Shown: in pieces, positions 9,084 to 17,496 of the stretch
How the letters are laid out: each line of letters starts with the position of its first letter
How positions within the stretch are numbered: position 1 is the stretch's first letter
Source of the DNA: CBFHND01 sp965657085
Lineage (GTDB): Bacteria; Pseudomonadota; Alphaproteobacteria; Rhodobacterales; Rhodobacteraceae
Length of the DNA: 64,000 nucleotides
Assembly (NCBI GenBank): GCA_965657085.1
Contig: CBFHND010000010.1
Location: 46,799 to 110,798, forward strand
Reading direction: 5' to 3'
Notes under the pieces: generated by a model
What the model saw: the letters and a program-made list of their open reading frames with translations, nothing else
Databases searched by the model: none
Told to the model about the DNA's origin: nothing
Position numbers and translations under genes: made by a program

Positions 9084-9531
9084 GCGCCATCTCCCTGTCG
9101 TCCTTTGCCTGCGCCAGATCGGACAGCCGCGCGGCCAATGTACGCGCCTCTTGCGCGCTCAAATCGGCCAGCAGTTCGTCGATCCATCCTTCGTGGCGCG
9201 CGGCCTGACGGGCGAATTCTTCCTGCCCCTCTGCGGTCAGACGCAGCATCATGGCGCGCCTGTCGCCGGGTACGGGGATGCGTTCGGCCAACCCCTCGGC
9301 GGTCAGGCGATCTGCCAGCCCGGTCACATTGCCGCCCGACACCCGCAGCACGCCTGAAAGCGCGCTCATCTTCAGACCCTCGGGATGGCGCGACAGGGCG
9401 GCCAGCATATCGAAGCGCGGCAAGGTGGTGCCGAATTCGGCGCGCAGGCGGTCGCGCAGATCGGCCTCGATGGCACGGGTGACTTTCAAAAGCCGCAGCC
9501 ACAGGCGCAGACGGTCCTTGGCCGCACTCAT
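9073..9531 (-). CDS. MarR-family transcriptional regulator
   Basis: 152-aa winged-helix regulator. Helical N-terminal dimerisation part, then LKMSALSGVLRVSGGNVTGLADRLTAEGLAERI (recognition helix and start of wing) and DRRAMMLRLTAEGQEEF. MarR proteins in aryl-CoA clusters usually repress and are released by the CoA thioester. It is embedded in the operon (ATGA overlap with the SDR upstream, 11-nt overlap with crotonase downstream), implying autoregulation. The palindrome at 12619-12631 ahead of the monooxygenase gene is the best visible operator candidate. Confidence 0.85.
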   Translation of the reverse strand: MSAAKDRLRLWLRLLKVTRAIEADLRDRLRAEFGTTLPRFDMLAALSRHPEGLKMSALSGVLRVSGGNVTGLADRLTAEGLAERIPVPGDRRAMMLRLTAEGQEEFARQAARHEGWIDELLADLSAQEARTLAARLSDLAQAKDDREMAHAL

Positions 9532-10247
9532 ATCTCGCCTCCGGACACCGACAGGCTGTGGCCATTGATGCTGGTCGCATCGGTTGACGCCAGAAAACGC
9601 ACAGCGGCCACGACTTCGGCCGGATCGATCATACGGCGCATGGGGTTGCGCCCCACCAGCCGGGCCGCCGCAGTGTCGCGGTCGATGTCAAAGCGGTCCA
9701 TGACCCCCTGCACCGCCGCGTCGGCCATCGGCGTGTCGACAAAGCCCGGGCAGACCGCATTGCACGTGATGCCCGCGCGCGCGACCTCCAGCGCCAGTGA
9801 TTTGACCAGACCCAGAACCCCGTGTTTCGCCGCCACATAGGCCGACAGGTTCGCGCCGCCCTGCAAGCCCGCAATGGACGCCATGGCAATGAGCCGCCCA
9901 CCGGGCTGCATCCCCCGCAGCGCCTCGCGAAAGGTCAGGAAGGTGCCCGTGAGGTTCACCGCCACCGTGTCGTTCCACTGCGAAAGCGTCATATCCCGCA
10001 CCGGCACGGTTGTGCCTGCACCCGCATTGGCCACCACCACGTCAAAGGGCGCATCGAAGATCGCAGCCACCTGCGCCTCGTCCGTCACATCGGCCTGAAT
10101 GCACGTCATATCATAGCCTTGCGCGGTCTCGTCCAGCACATCGGATCGCCGCCCGGTTATCGTCACGCGGTCGCCCATCGCGGCAAAATCGCGGGCCACG
10201 GCGCGGCCGATGCCCGTTCCGCCGCCTGTCACCAGTACCTGTCTCAT
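9528..10247 (-). CDS. Short-chain dehydrogenase/reductase
   Basis: 239-aa classical SDR: nucleotide-binding TGGGTGIG at residues 7-14, NAGAG after beta-4, catalytic Ser and YVAAK (Tyr/Lys). The start ATG at 10247 overlaps the TGA of the monooxygenase/reductase gene (ATGA) and gives the expected N-terminus MRQVLVTGGGTGIG; a longer reading from 10379 has no family similarity. Likely a 3-hydroxyacyl-CoA or alicyclic alcohol dehydrogenase in the same CoA pathway. Confidence 0.85.
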   Translation of the reverse strand: MRQVLVTGGGTGIGRAVARDFAAMGDRVTITGRRSDVLDETAQGYDMTCIQADVTDEAQVAAIFDAPFDVVVANAGAGTTVPVRDMTLSQWNDTVAVNLTGTFLTFREALRGMQPGGRLIAMASIAGLQGGANLSAYVAAKHGVLGLVKSLALEVARAGITCNAVCPGFVDTPMADAAVQGVMDRFDIDRDTAAARLVGRNPMRRMIDPAEVVAAVRFLASTDATSINGHSLSVSGGEI

Positions 10248-12544
10248 ACGCGGTCCTCCTGTTCGGTCTGTTCTGCGGCCCTGTCCGCCAATCGCCACAT
10301 CTGGTCCCGCCCGGCCTCGTAGGGCTTGGGCCATGCCGCCTGTCGGTCGCCAATTTCGGCCCCGGCGCGCAGGGTCCAATAGGGGTCAGCCAGATGCGGA
10401 CGCGCCAGCGCCACCAGATCGGCGCGCCCCGCCATCAGGATCGAATTGACGTGGTCGGGTTCATAGATGTTGCCCACGGCCATGGTTGCGATGCCCGCCT
10501 CGTTGCGGATGCGGTCGGAAAAGGGCGTCTGGAACATGCGCCCATAGACGGGCTGTGCCGCGACGCTGGTCTGGCCGGCGCTCACATCCACAATGTCCAC
10601 GCCGGCCTTGGCAAAGGCGGCGGCGATCTCAACGGCGTCTTCGGGCGTAACACCGTCGGCGTGCCAATCGGTCGAGGAAATGCGCACCGCCATTGGCTTG
10701 GCGTCGGGCCAGACCGCGCGCATTGCAGCAAAGACCTCAAGCGGAAAGCGCAGGCGGTTTTCAAGGCTGCCGCCATATGCGTCCGTGCGGTGGTTCGATA
10801 AAGGTGAGATGAAGGCCGAAATCAAATAGCCATGGGCCGCATGAAGTTCGATCATGTCAAAGCCCGCGCGGTCCGCCATCTGCGTGGCTGTCCCGAATTG
10901 CGCCACAACCGCGTCCATGTCCGCGCGGTTCATGGCACGCGGCACCGCGTTGCGGTCGGACCATGGCAGGGGCGAGGCCGAAATAAGCGGCCAGTTGCCT
11001 TGCACCAGCGGTGCATCCATCTCTTCCCAGCCCACCTGCGTCGATCCCTTGGGTCCCGCGTGACCGATCTGGCAACAGATGCGCGCGTCGGTTTCGGCAT
11101 GCACGAAGTCCACCAATCGCGTCCAGGCGGCCTCGTGTGCAGGCGCATAAAGGCCCGGACAGCCCGGCGTGATCCGTCCCTCGGCGCTGACACAGGTCAT
11201 TTCGGTATAGACCAGCGCAGCACCCCCTTTGGCCCGTTCACCGTAGTGGATCAGGTGCCAATCGGTTGGGCAGCCATCGACCGCCTTGTATTGCGCCATG
11301 GGCGAGACGACGACGCGGTTGGCCAGCGTCATCTCGCGCAGCTTGAAGGGGGCAAACATCGGCGCGCGCGCAGGGCCGTTTGATCCGGTCCCCGCCTGTT
11401 CCATGAACCATGCCTCCGCCCCTGCCAGCCAAGCGCCATCGCGGGCGCGCAGGTTTTCGTGGCTGATGCGTTGCGAGCGGGTCAGCATGGAATAGTTCAG
11501 CTGCACCGGGTCCATATCGAGGTAACGCTCCACGTCCTCGAACCATTCCAGCGAATTGCGCGCCGCCGATTGCAGGCGCAACACCTCGAGCCGCCGGGCA
11601 GCCTCGTAATTCTCGAACGCGCGGCCAAGGGCGGGTTCCGCCGTGACCTCGCGCGCCAGGGCTGCCGCCGATTCCAGCGCCAGCTTGGTCCCTGATCCGA
11701 TTGAGAAATGCGCCGTGGCCGCGGCATCGCCCAACAGCACCACGTTGTCGTGGTGCCACTGTTCGCACAGCACGCGTGGAAACCTGATCCAGGCCGATCC
11801 GCGGACGTGGTTGGCGTTGGACATCAGCGCGTGGCCGCCAAGGTGATCGGCAAAGATGCGTTCGCAGGTGGCGATGCTATCGGCCTTGGTCATGTTTTCG
11901 AAACCGAAGGCGTCATAGGTGGCCTGAGAACACTCCACGATAAAGGTCGCGGTGTCATCGTCGAATTGATAGGCGTGCGCCCAGACCCACCCGTGTTCCG
12001 TCTGCTCGAAGATAAAGGTAAAGGCATCGTCGAATTTCTGGTGCGTGCCCAGCCATACGAAAGGGCAGCGCCGCATGTCGATATCGGGTTTGAAGCTGTC
12101 CTGAAATTCGGTCCGGGTGCGCGAATTCAGCCCGTCGCAGGCCACCACCAGATCATAGTCGGCCATGTAGGCGGATGCCGATTGCACCTCTGTCTCGAAC
12201 CGCAGATCGACACCCAGGTCACGCGCGCGGTCCTGCAACAGGATCAGCAGCGTCCTGCGCCCGATGCCGCAAAAACCGTGCCCGCCTGACACGATGCGCT
12301 GGCCCTTGTGGTGCAGGGCGATGTCATCCCAATAGGCGAAATGCGCGCGGATCGCATCGGCGCTGACCGGGTCGTTGGCGTGCAGGTTGTCCAGCGTTTC
12401 ATCCGACAGCACCACCCCCCAGCCAAAGGTATCATCGGGGCGGTTGCGCTCGATCACCGTGACCTGCGCGTCAGGGTCCCGCAGCTTGAGCGAAATGGCG
12501 AAATAGAGGCCTGCGGGCCCTCCGCCCAAGCACACTGCGCGCAT
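10244..12544 (-). CDS. abmA: Bifunctional flavin monooxygenase / Old-Yellow-Enzyme reductase (2-aminobenzoyl-CoA monooxygenase/reductase type)
   Basis: 766-aa fusion. Residues 1 to about 380 form an FAD aromatic monooxygenase: GGGPAGLYFA dinucleotide site, VVACDGLNSRTR (DG motif), LLGDAAATAHFSIGSGTKLALE (GD motif). From about residue 395 an NADH:flavin oxidoreductase (OYE TIM barrel) follows: FAPFKLREMTLANRVVVSPMAQY, WHLIHYG, GYLISAFISPLSNHRTDAYGGSLENR. In Azoarcus evansii this fusion hydroxylates and reduces 2-aminobenzoyl-CoA to a non-aromatic cyclohexene product. Close relatives are labelled salicylyl-CoA 5-hydroxylase; the kynU/TDO/ligase context favours aminobenzoyl-CoA. Appears to lead a transcript, as 86 bp with an operator-like palindrome lie upstream. 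Confidence 0.85.
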   Translation of the reverse strand: MRAVCLGGGPAGLYFAISLKLRDPDAQVTVIERNRPDDTFGWGVVLSDETLDNLHANDPVSADAIRAHFAYWDDIALHHKGQRIVSGGHGFCGIGRRTLLILLQDRARDLGVDLRFETEVQSASAYMADYDLVVACDGLNSRTRTEFQDSFKPDIDMRRCPFVWLGTHQKFDDAFTFIFEQTEHGWVWAHAYQFDDDTATFIVECSQATYDAFGFENMTKADSIATCERIFADHLGGHALMSNANHVRGSAWIRFPRVLCEQWHHDNVVLLGDAAATAHFSIGSGTKLALESAAALAREVTAEPALGRAFENYEAARRLEVLRLQSAARNSLEWFEDVERYLDMDPVQLNYSMLTRSQRISHENLRARDGAWLAGAEAWFMEQAGTGSNGPARAPMFAPFKLREMTLANRVVVSPMAQYKAVDGCPTDWHLIHYGERAKGGAALVYTEMTCVSAEGRITPGCPGLYAPAHEAAWTRLVDFVHAETDARICCQIGHAGPKGSTQVGWEEMDAPLVQGNWPLISASPLPWSDRNAVPRAMNRADMDAVVAQFGTATQMADRAGFDMIELHAAHGYLISAFISPLSNHRTDAYGGSLENRLRFPLEVFAAMRAVWPDAKPMAVRISSTDWHADGVTPEDAVEIAAAFAKAGVDIVDVSAGQTSVAAQPVYGRMFQTPFSDRIRNEAGIATMAVGNIYEPDHVNSILMAGRADLVALARPHLADPYWTLRAGAEIGDRQAAWPKPYEAGRDQMWRLADRAAEQTEQEDRV

Positions 12545-12618
12545 TGATGATCCCCCTGACCTGTTGCGACACGGAAAGGCTAGGCGGGATTCGAAATTGC
12601 TTCAAGTGAAAATATTTT

Positions 12619-12631
12619 ATACCTAAAGTAT
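12619..12631. promoter_or_regulatory. Palindromic operator candidate upstream of the monooxygenase gene
   Basis: ATAC-CTAAA-GTAT, extended TTATAC/GTATCA, sits in an AT-rich island (12605-12635) that stands out from the GC-rich surroundings, 75-87 bp before the monooxygenase start. Size and symmetry fit a MarR-type operator, and a MarR gene lies two genes downstream. Binding is inference. Confidence 0.5.
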
Positions 12632-13431
12632 CATTGGGTCGCGCGGTGCCGTGCACCCTTTGCAGGCGGATCTTCGGGCGGTCCGGCAAAGCATTGAGCC
12701 ATTGCCATCCACTGCGCCGCCACGGGCCCGGTGGTGCGTAGGGCGGTGTCGGCGATGTTGCGGGTCTGGGCGACCACTTGGGCAAACTCCACCGCGCTGC
12801 CTTCGACCCGGTTGTCGTCCTGGGCGGCGTTCCATTCCCACACCGCGCCTGACGGGCCGGTCAGGCGCACGAAAGGCGCGGGATCTGGCACGTGCAGGCC
12901 TCGATTGATGAACGTCCAGCCAAAGGTGCTGACCCCCAGATGGGCGATGTTGCGGATGCGGTCGCCTTCCACGCGGGTCTGGCCCAGCGCATCGAACACC
13001 TCCTGCCCATGCGCCCAGGTCTCCATCTGCCGCGCGGTGATCGAGGACAGCGCGCTCATGTCCGGGCCTGCCCATTTCACCCGCGCCTTGGGGTCGGCAG
13101 CGGCATAGGCATCCGCAACCCGTTCGGCCCCGTCGCGCCACGCCTCGAACAGCGCGCGCCCGCGCAAACCGTCGAGCCATGGCCTCTGCGTCTCCAGAAG
13201 GGTTTTGCCCTGCCCCATCAGGGCGGCGATGGGCGCAAAAAAATCGGCGAAGGCCGCATCGCTTTGCAATGTCTTTTCGGCGGCCACGTTGAACATGTGC
13301 AGGTGCCCCAGCACATCGTCGATGGTCCATTCCTTGAACAAGGTTGGCGTGTCGAAGTCGGCATCTTTCAGCGGGTCAAGAACGGCCGCCAACGTGCGGC
13401 TTTCGAGGCGGAAATCATCGGCTTGTTGCAT
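12631..13431 (-). CDS. TIGR03084-type DinB-like metal-binding family protein
   Basis: 266 aa. The N-terminal stretch LFKEWTIDDVLGHLHMFNVAAE resembles the DinB/maleylpyruvate-isomerase fold with a His-containing metal site; HGQEVFDALGQTR and NIAHLGVSTFGWTFINRGL supply further conserved residues of the TIGR03084 family. The biochemical role of this family is unknown to me; its recurrent company with aryl-CoA genes suggests a hydrolase or thiol-dependent isomerase step. 25 nt separate it from the upstream biotin carboxylase gene, and its stop codon touches the operator-like palindrome. Confidence 0.65.
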   Translation of the reverse strand: MQQADDFRLESRTLAAVLDPLKDADFDTPTLFKEWTIDDVLGHLHMFNVAAEKTLQSDAAFADFFAPIAALMGQGKTLLETQRPWLDGLRGRALFEAWRDGAERVADAYAAADPKARVKWAGPDMSALSSITARQMETWAHGQEVFDALGQTRVEGDRIRNIAHLGVSTFGWTFINRGLHVPDPAPFVRLTGPSGAVWEWNAAQDDNRVEGSAVEFAQVVAQTRNIADTALRTTGPVAAQWMAMAQCFAGPPEDPPAKGARHRATQ

Positions 13432-13455
13432 GGGGCTCTTTCGTGTTGCGGCGGG

Positions 13456-15432
13456 TCAATCGGGCAGAATGTCCATCAGATGCGTCCCGGCGGCCACCTG
13501 CTGTCCGGTTTTGATCGGGCCAAGCTGCACGATCCCGGCGGTCTGTGCCGTGATCTGGTGTTGCATCTTCATGGCTTCGATCACGACCAGCGGTGACCCG
13601 ACCTCGACCCTGTCGCCGTCCGTGACGTGCAGGGCCGTGAGGGTACCGTGCAAGGGCGCGGTGATCCGGCCTTCGTTTGCGGTTTCGCTGACACCGGTAT
13701 CTGCACGCTGCCGGGTCAGGGCGAAGATACGGTCAGGCGTGGCGATCCAATGGGTGTCGCCATGGCGCAGGTGGGCGCGCAGATGGCATCGTGTGCCATC
13801 GATGGAGATATAGCCATCGCCACCCGTGCCGGTTGTGGGAAACGTCGTGTCCTTGACCATCACCTCCAGCTGGGTCCCATCACGGGTTTTCACGGTCACG
13901 GTATGCGCCCCTGTACCGTCCGACAGGCGCAGGGACATGCACTGACGTCCGCTGCTGCTCCACCCGACCAACGCGTCCGGCACGGCCACCGCCCGCGCGC
14001 GCATTGCATCGCTCTGACCCCGCCACCACAGTGCACTGCCCAGTGCCACGTCTTGCCGTGCGAGGGGCGCAGGGATGCCGTCGGACCATGTGGTGTCGAT
14101 AAAGGCGGTGGTCATGCACGCCTGAGCGAAACAGTCGGTGTTCAACAAGGTGATCAGCGCGTCGCGGTTGGTGACAACGCCAAAGACAACAGTGTCTTCC
14201 AGTGCGGCGATCAACCTCTGGCGTGCCGCCTCTCGGGTTGGGCCGTGGGCAATGATCTTGGCCAGCAGAGGATCATAAAAAGGCGACACGACGCTGCCCT
14301 TGTCCAGCCCGTGATCCACCCGGATGCCCGGCCCCGACGCAGGAGACCACGCCAGCACGGTGCCGGTCTGGGGCAGGAACCCGTGCGCCGGGTCCTCTGC
14401 ATAAAGCCGCGCCTCGATCGCGTGGCCCGTCAGCGTGACCTCGGATTGGTCGACCCCCAGCGGCGCACCGGTTGCGATGTGCAGTTGCAGTGCCACCAGA
14501 TCGCAACCTGTCACGGCCTCTGTCACGGGATGTTCAACCTGAAGCCGCGTGTTCATTTCAAGGAAGTAGAACCCGCCTTGCCCGTCCAACAGGAATTCGA
14601 CAGTGCCCGCGCCTTCGTACCCGATGGCCTGGGCCGCTGCCACGGCCGCGGCGCCCATGCGCGCGCGCAAATCTGCGTCGAGGCCGGGGGCCGGGGCCTC
14701 TTCGATCACCTTCTGGTGCCGCCGTTGCAGCGAACAATCCCGTTCGCCCAGATGCACGGTGTGGCCCGACCTGTCGGCCAGAACCTGTACCTCGACGTGG
14801 CGCGCGTCGGTGATCGCGCGTTCAAGGATCATCTGATCCGACCCGAAGGCGGCCAAGGCCTCGGCCCGCGCGGCATGAAGGTGATCCGCGAAATCCTTGT
14901 CGCGCTCGACCACGCGCATTCCGCGTCCGCCGCCCCCTGCGGCCGCCTTGAGCATGATGGGAAAGCCGATGCGCGCAGCCTCGCGCGCCAGCGTCGCATC
15001 CGATTGGTCCGCGCCCTCGTACCCCGGCACGCAGGGCACCTGCGCGTCCTGCATCCGGGTCTTGGCCGCCGCCTTGTTGCCCATGGCCGCGATTGTGTGC
15101 GCCGAAGGCCCGATGAACAGGAGCCCCGCATCGCCGCAGGCCTGAGCAAACTCTGCGCTCTCGGACAGAAAGCCATACCCCGGATGCACCGCATCCGCGC
15201 CCATCTCTTGTGCCGCAGCGATTAACCGCGCGGGCACAAGATAGCTGTCCGCGACCGGCCCCGTCCCGATACGCACCGCGCTGTCGGCCATGCGCACATG
15301 CGGCGCGTGGGCCTCCACATCCGTATAGACCGCGACGGCCCGCCGCCCCGTGGCCTGCACCGCGCGGATCACCCGGCACGCAATCTCGCCCCGGTTGGCG
15401 ACCAGAACTGTGGCAAACGGGGTCAGCGTCAT
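13456..15432 (-). CDS. Acyl-CoA carboxylase, biotin carboxylase/BCCP subunit
   Basis: 658 aa. Order: biotin carboxylase (VLVANRGEIACRVIRA at the N-terminus, ATP-grasp glycine-rich KAAAGGGGRGMRVV about residues 160-173, EMNTRLQVEHPVTE), a linker, and a C-terminal biotinyl domain with VIEAMKMQHQI (biotinylated Lys about residue 622). The start ATG overlaps the carboxyltransferase stop (ATGA); the long upstream in-frame extension has no similarity. It resembles the alpha subunits of methylcrotonyl-/geranyl-/propionyl-CoA carboxylases; the true substrate is open. In this operon a carboxylation of an intermediate of anthranilate breakdown is plausible. Confidence 0.85.
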   Translation of the reverse strand: MTLTPFATVLVANRGEIACRVIRAVQATGRRAVAVYTDVEAHAPHVRMADSAVRIGTGPVADSYLVPARLIAAAQEMGADAVHPGYGFLSESAEFAQACGDAGLLFIGPSAHTIAAMGNKAAAKTRMQDAQVPCVPGYEGADQSDATLAREAARIGFPIMLKAAAGGGGRGMRVVERDKDFADHLHAARAEALAAFGSDQMILERAITDARHVEVQVLADRSGHTVHLGERDCSLQRRHQKVIEEAPAPGLDADLRARMGAAAVAAAQAIGYEGAGTVEFLLDGQGGFYFLEMNTRLQVEHPVTEAVTGCDLVALQLHIATGAPLGVDQSEVTLTGHAIEARLYAEDPAHGFLPQTGTVLAWSPASGPGIRVDHGLDKGSVVSPFYDPLLAKIIAHGPTREAARQRLIAALEDTVVFGVVTNRDALITLLNTDCFAQACMTTAFIDTTWSDGIPAPLARQDVALGSALWWRGQSDAMRARAVAVPDALVGWSSSGRQCMSLRLSDGTGAHTVTVKTRDGTQLEVMVKDTTFPTTGTGGDGYISIDGTRCHLRAHLRHGDTHWIATPDRIFALTRQRADTGVSETANEGRITAPLHGTLTALHVTDGDRVEVGSPLVVIEAMKMQHQITAQTAGIVQLGPIKTGQQVAAGTHLMDILPD

Positions 15433-17048
15433 GGCCGCGCCACTCCGAAGCTGTTGGGGCGCAGGCTGCGCAGGCGGGCCTCGCGGCAGGTGGCAAGGCA
15501 AAAGCCGATGACCCGGCGCGTGTCGCGCGGGTCGATCATGCCATGATCCAGCCCCCGACCAGAGGTAAAGAACGGGTCCGATTGCGCATCGAAATGGGCG
15601 GTGATCTGCGCGCTTTGCTTGGCAAGCCGGCCCGCGTCCAGGGCCACACCTTTGCGCGCCGCCGTGCGCGTGGCCACCTGCTCCATGGTCGTGGCCGCCT
15701 GTTCGCCGCCCATCACGCCGGTGCGGGCATTGGGCCATGTGAACAGGAAATCGGGATCGAATGCGTAACCGCACATGCCGTAGTTGCCTGCCCCGAAACT
15801 GGCCCCCACGTAGAACGACAGCTTGGGCACCGTCAGGTTGGTCACTGCCTGGATCATCTTCGACCCATGCTTGATCATGCCAGCGTGTTCCGCGTCCACG
15901 CCCACCATGAAACCGGTGGTGTTGTTCAGAAAGATCACCGGCGTGCCCGCCTGCTCCATCGCTTGCAGAAAATGCGCGGCCTTTGTGGCGCCTGCGGGGT
16001 CGAGCGGGCCGTTGTTGCCAATGAGGCCGACCGGATAGCCATAGATTTGCGCATGCAGGCAGACCGTGGCAGGCCCATAGCCCGGCTTGAAATCCCGCAG
16101 CCGCGATCCATCCACCAGCCGCGCCGCAACCTCGTGCATGTCGTAGGGTTTGCGGTAATCCACCGGCACCACGCCCGCAATTTCATCGGGATCATGCACC
16201 GGACGATCGAAGGCAGGCAGGTCCAGGTGCAGGCCCTCGTTCCAGCCCAGCCCGGCCACGACATCGCGGGCGATCTCGATCCCGTGGGCGTCGTCCTCGG
16301 CAAGGTATTCGACCAATCCCGTTGTCGTCGCGTGCATCTCTGCCCCGCCGAGATCGCGATCCTCGGCCACCTCCCCTGTTGCGGCCATGACCAGCGCGGC
16401 ACCTGCCAGCATGGCCATTCCGTTGCCCTTGACCCCGATCACATAGTCCGACAGCCCCGGCTGATAGGCCCCGCCGGCGGTCGAGGCCCCGTGCAGCACC
16501 GTGACCACCGGGATGCCAGCCGCGGACAACCGCGCAAGCCCGGCAAACAGGCCGCCGCCATGCGCCCACAGCTCGACGGTGTAGGCCATCAGGTTCGCGC
16601 CCGCACTTTCCACGCAATGGATAAACGGCAGCTTCTGTTTCTGCGCGATCTTCATGCAGGCCAGAACCTTGTCCACCGTCTTGGTGGTCGAGGCACCTGC
16701 ATCAATGCCCGCGTCATCGACAAAGACCATGACCCGCACGCCGGACACGAAACCGATGCCAAGGATCACGTTGGCGCCCGGCACCGTGGTGTGAATGTCG
16801 GTGTCGTCCACAAGGCAATTGGCCATGTTCATCAACTCAAGAAACGGCATGCCGGGGTCCAGCAAGGCCGCCAGCCTCTCGCGCGGTGACAATTGCCCGC
16901 GTTTGTCAAAGACCGGGCGACGGTCTTCGGACTTGGCGGCCGCGCGCGCTTCCAGGTTGCGCATCTTGTCCACCAGCGCCAGCATGTCGGCCCGGTTTTG
17001 CGCAAAACCTTCGGACGTAGGATCGATGGTCGAGGCAAAGACGGTCAT
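15429..17048 (-). CDS. Acyl-CoA carboxylase, carboxyltransferase subunit
   Basis: 539 aa, normal for the beta subunit of methylcrotonyl/geranyl/propionyl-type carboxylases. Two crotonase-like halves are visible: N-terminal FDKRGQLSPRERLAALLDPG, a middle LFAGLARLSAAGIPVVTVLHG, and the second half DPAGATKAAHFLQAMEQAG with PVIFLNNTTGFMVG and SFYVGASFGAGNYGMCG. It transfers CO2 from carboxybiotin of the partner subunit to an acyl-CoA. Start and stop are each coupled to neighbours. Substrate specificity cannot be read reliably; the sequence leans to the methylcrotonyl/geranyl branch. Confidence 0.85.
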   Translation of the reverse strand: MTVFASTIDPTSEGFAQNRADMLALVDKMRNLEARAAAKSEDRRPVFDKRGQLSPRERLAALLDPGMPFLELMNMANCLVDDTDIHTTVPGANVILGIGFVSGVRVMVFVDDAGIDAGASTTKTVDKVLACMKIAQKQKLPFIHCVESAGANLMAYTVELWAHGGGLFAGLARLSAAGIPVVTVLHGASTAGGAYQPGLSDYVIGVKGNGMAMLAGAALVMAATGEVAEDRDLGGAEMHATTTGLVEYLAEDDAHGIEIARDVVAGLGWNEGLHLDLPAFDRPVHDPDEIAGVVPVDYRKPYDMHEVAARLVDGSRLRDFKPGYGPATVCLHAQIYGYPVGLIGNNGPLDPAGATKAAHFLQAMEQAGTPVIFLNNTTGFMVGVDAEHAGMIKHGSKMIQAVTNLTVPKLSFYVGASFGAGNYGMCGYAFDPDFLFTWPNARTGVMGGEQAATTMEQVATRTAARKGVALDAGRLAKQSAQITAHFDAQSDPFFTSGRGLDHGMIDPRDTRRVIGFCLATCREARLRSLRPNSFGVARP

Positions 17049-17049
17049 G

Positions 17050-17496
17050 TCATCTCGCGCCTGACTGCAAACGGCGCAGCACGTCGCGCGCCTTGGCGTT
17101 CAATGGCATGGGCCTGCGGCTGTCGCGGCCCACGTTGACGTGCACGAAATGCCCCTCGGCGCTGGCGCTGTCTTCTGCGTTGCGAAAAAGCCCGATCTCG
17201 TACCGCACCGACGACCCGCCCAGCCGCGCCACGCGCAGCCCGGCGTGGATCACATCGGGAAAGGCCAGTTCGCCGTGATAGGTGCAGCCCGTTTCAACCA
17301 CCAGAAACACCGTTTCGCTGGCGCTCAGGTCCAGCAGCCCCTCTTCGATCAGGTGGCCGTTCACCGCCGTGTCGAACAGTTGGTAGTGCATGGCGTTGTT
17401 CATGTGGCCATAGATATCATTGTCGAACCACCGTGTGGTGATGGTGGAAAACGCCGCATAGTCGGCGCGTGTGCCGGGGGCCGGGCGGCTCACCAC
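17050..17496 (-). CDS. Acyl-CoA thioesterase (4-hydroxybenzoyl-CoA thioesterase / hotdog family)
   Basis: 148-aa hotdog-fold thioesterase with the family motif TTRWFDNDIYGHMNNAMHYQLFD (Asp in RWFDNDIYGHMNN) near residue 20. Hydrolyses a CoA thioester, perhaps releasing a dead-end or terminal acid of the pathway. Two successive GTG codons (17496 and 17493) can start it; the second overlaps the alcohol dehydrogenase TGA as GTGA. It ends 1 nt before the carboxyltransferase gene. Confidence 0.8.
   Translation of the reverse strand: MVSRPAPGTRADYAAFSTITTRWFDNDIYGHMNNAMHYQLFDTAVNGHLIEEGLLDLSASETVFLVVETGCTYHGELAFPDVIHAGLRVARLGGSSVRYEIGLFRNAEDSASAEGHFVHVNVGRDSRRPMPLNAKARDVLRRLQSGAR

Noticed and set aside
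10244..12544. Salicylyl-CoA 5-hydroxylase
   Set aside because: Same fusion family, but kynureninase, TDO and an aryl-CoA ligase in the same transcript point to 2-aminobenzoyl-CoA.
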